From contig DPJA01000030.1 in assembly GCA_003543235.1 (NCBI GenBank), positions 62,001 through 126,000 on the forward strand: DNA of 64,000 nucleotides, given 5' to 3'. The translations under genes and the position numbers were made by a program. Of the stretch, positions 62,604 to 64,000 are shown piece after piece (positions within the stretch are counted from its first letter, which is position 1; every line of letters starts with the position of its first letter). Below the pieces are notes generated by a model. It made no database searches. It was not told the origin of the DNA and saw only the letters and a list, made by a program, of their open reading frames with translations. The stretch is from Lachnospiraceae bacterium (GTDB lineage: Bacteria > Bacillota > Clostridia > Lachnospirales > Anaerotignaceae).

Positions 62604-63932
62604 ATGACAGGCGAAGAAATAAAAAGCACATCAAAACAATATAATTTACAATCATGGAGCAAGCAAAAAGGTATTAATCCAATTCCTGTTGAAAAAGCAG
62701 AGGGAATCTATTTTTGGGATTTTGATGGTAACCGATATACGGATATGTCATCACAGTTGGTTAACCTTAATGTAGGCTTTGGAAATAAAGCTATTGGGGA
62801 TGCCATAAAGGAACAGGTAGATAAATATTGTTTTATTGGACCATCTTATGGCTCGGAACCAAGAGCACAATTAGCTAAAAAGATAATTGAACTTATGCCT
62901 GACAATATGGGCAAGGTGTTTTTTACAAATGCTGGTGCAGAATCAAATGAAAATGCTATTAAAATGGCTCGTATGTTTACAGGAAAAACTAAAGTTTTTA
63001 GCAGATATCGTAGTTACCATGGTTCTTCATTTGGTGCAGGAAACTTAACTGGTGAACCAAGACGATATACATTGGAGCCAGGAATTCCAGGGTTTGTTAA
63101 ATTTTTTGACCCATATATTTATAGAGAAGCAGTAGAATTTGAATCTGAAGAAGCTGCTACAAAGTATTATATAACTAAGCTTAGAGAACAAATTGTTTAT
63201 GAAGGACCAGACAGTGTTGCTGCCATTGTTTTAGAAACAGTTACAGGGTCTAACGGCATTATTATTCCTCCAAAAGGTTATTTACCAGGAGTAAGAAAAA
63301 TCTGTGACGAATTCGGCATTATGATGATATGCGATGAGGTTATGGCTGGATGGGGAAGAACAGGTAAAATGTTTGGATTCCAAAATTTCGACGTAAAGCC
63401 AGATATGGTAACATTTGCAAAAGGTGTAACTTGTGGATATGTGCCTCTTGGAGGAGTAGTTGTAAGCAAGGAAATTGCAGAATATTTTGATGATAACTTT
63501 TTATCATGTGGCTTGACATATAGTGGACATCCTTTAGCTTGTGCTGCAGGTATTGCTTGTGTAAACTTTTATGAAGAAGCAAACATACTTGAAAATGTAA
63601 ATAAAGTAGGCAAGGTTTTAGGTGAAAAATTAGAGGAAATGAAGGCAAATCATTTATGCGTTGGAGATGTAAGATATATTGGTTTATTCTCTGCCGTAGA
63701 ATTGGTTAAAGATAAAGCTACAAAAGAACCTTTGGTTCCTTATGGAAAAGACCCAGAAGGAATTATGGGAAAAATTCTTGGTAAGTTAAAAGAGAAAAAG
63801 TTTATGACATATTCTCACGAAAACATGGTATTTATTTGTCCACCTCTTATTATTACAGAGGAGCAGTTAGAAGAAGAACTTCAAAAGCTTGATGAAGTAC
63901 TTACTATTGTGGATAACGAATTTATTGGTTAA
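62604..63932 (+). CDS. class III aminotransferase (omega-amino acid type)
   Basis: A PLP-dependent class III (fold type I) aminotransferase of 442 residues. Motifs: FTNAGAESNENAIKMAR (about 114-130), YRSYHGSSFGAGNLTGEPRR (about 140-159), MICDEVMAGWGRTG (Asp for PLP nitrogen, about 237-250), and FAKGVTCGYVPLGG with the aldimine Lys (about 273). The SYHGSS and GEPRR segments resemble taurine:pyruvate or beta-alanine:pyruvate enzymes more than ArgD. The aldehyde produced would suit the nearby Fe-dehydrogenase. ATG 62604 has AAAGGAGATG upstream. The window ends 68 bp later with nothing recognisable. Confidence 0.9.
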   Translation: MTGEEIKSTSKQYNLQSWSKQKGINPIPVEKAEGIYFWDFDGNRYTDMSSQLVNLNVGFGNKAIGDAIKEQVDKYCFIGPSYGSEPRAQLAKKIIELMPDNMGKVFFTNAGAESNENAIKMARMFTGKTKVFSRYRSYHGSSFGAGNLTGEPRRYTLEPGIPGFVKFFDPYIYREAVEFESEEAATKYYITKLREQIVYEGPDSVAAIVLETVTGSNGIIIPPKGYLPGVRKICDEFGIMMICDEVMAGWGRTGKMFGFQNFDVKPDMVTFAKGVTCGYVPLGGVVVSKEIAEYFDDNFLSCGLTYSGHPLACAAGIACVNFYEEANILENVNKVGKVLGEKLEEMKANHLCVGDVRYIGLFSAVELVKDKATKEPLVPYGKDPEGIMGKILGKLKEKKFMTYSHENMVFICPPLIITEEQLEEELQKLDEVLTIVDNEFIG

Positions 63933-64000
63933 TTAAGAAAAAAATAAAATAAATATCTTAAAATTCTTTAAACACAAAATGCAATATAAAAAGAAAAAAT

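Noticed and set aside
56500..63932. Foreign origin of the right-hand block on base composition.
   Set aside because: It looks more AT-rich by eye than the left-hand housekeeping genes, but I have not computed GC content or codon bias, so it is not claimed.
1..64000. CRISPR arrays, tRNA or rRNA genes and insertion sequences.
   Set aside because: No regularly spaced repeats, no cloverleaf ending in the GTTCGA-type T-arm at a plausible distance, no rRNA stretches and no transposase genes were seen by eye; a covariance search would be the decisive test for tRNAs.

Overview
The window looks like a chromosome segment of an anaerobic, spore-forming low-GC Firmicute of the class Clostridia. The evidence is the SCIFF peptide and its radical-SAM maturase next to secDF, an N-terminal-rubredoxin (reverse) rubrerythrin with a PerR-like site, an M16C peptidase, a sporulation-type polysaccharide deacetylase, frequent TTG/GTG starts and strong AGGAGG ribosome binding sites. 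Lachnospirales is plausible, but no species can be named. I saw no rRNA, tRNA, CRISPR array or insertion sequence.

Layout: (1) 1-8.4 kb is arginine biosynthesis. argG-argH run leftward (argH is cut by the window edge). argC, two tandem argJ paralogues, argB and argD run rightward from a shared divergent promoter region. (2) 8.5-19.1 kb is conserved housekeeping: an FAH-family enzyme, a PHP phosphoesterase, a TIGR04086-type membrane protein, scfA/scfB (SCIFF RiPP), secD-secF, recJ, apt, rplS, lepB and rbgA. (3) 19.1-25.3 kb begins with a 0.7-kb intergenic region holding an uncharacterised 18-codon micro-ORF with a structured 3' end, followed by a five-gene peptide-type ABC transporter. (4) 25.4-40.4 kb holds a racemase, reverse rubrerythrin, M16C peptidase, YgjP-like peptidase, a LysM membrane protein, rho, rpmE, a DUF1385 (YqhQ-like) protein, prmC, prfA, a split chromate-type transporter and glycogen phosphorylase.

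(5) 40.4-53.9 kb is a tellurium-resistance-type (Ter) stress island made of two divergent operons around a 290-bp promoter region. The leftward operon encodes a CitE-like C-C lyase, a TRSP-domain phosphoribosyltransferase, a StiP-type protein with a second PRTase-like loop, and a lipoprotein. These look like a small-molecule biosynthetic module. The rightward operon encodes a rhomboid protease, a YceG-like protein, TelA, three TerD-family Ca-binding proteins and a PMCA-type Ca2+ ATPase, followed by a HAD phosphatase. This is the most system-like locus here. It matches a family known from comparative genomics but poorly understood biochemically, and here it carries rhomboid and lipoprotein additions.

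(6) 54.0-56.3 kb is a PdaB-like deacetylase gene cut off inside a catalytic motif, directly followed by a small protein and a large serine recombinase. This suggests an integrated element in a sporulation gene. (7) 56.6-63.9 kb is a catabolic-looking block: polar amino-acid ABC transporter (binding protein, ATPase, permease), cytidylate-kinase-like protein, Fe-dependent alcohol dehydrogenase, PucR-type regulator and class III aminotransferase. A reasonable inference is import of an omega-amino compound (for example taurine, beta-alanine or GABA), transamination to an aldehyde, and reduction of that aldehyde to an alcohol.
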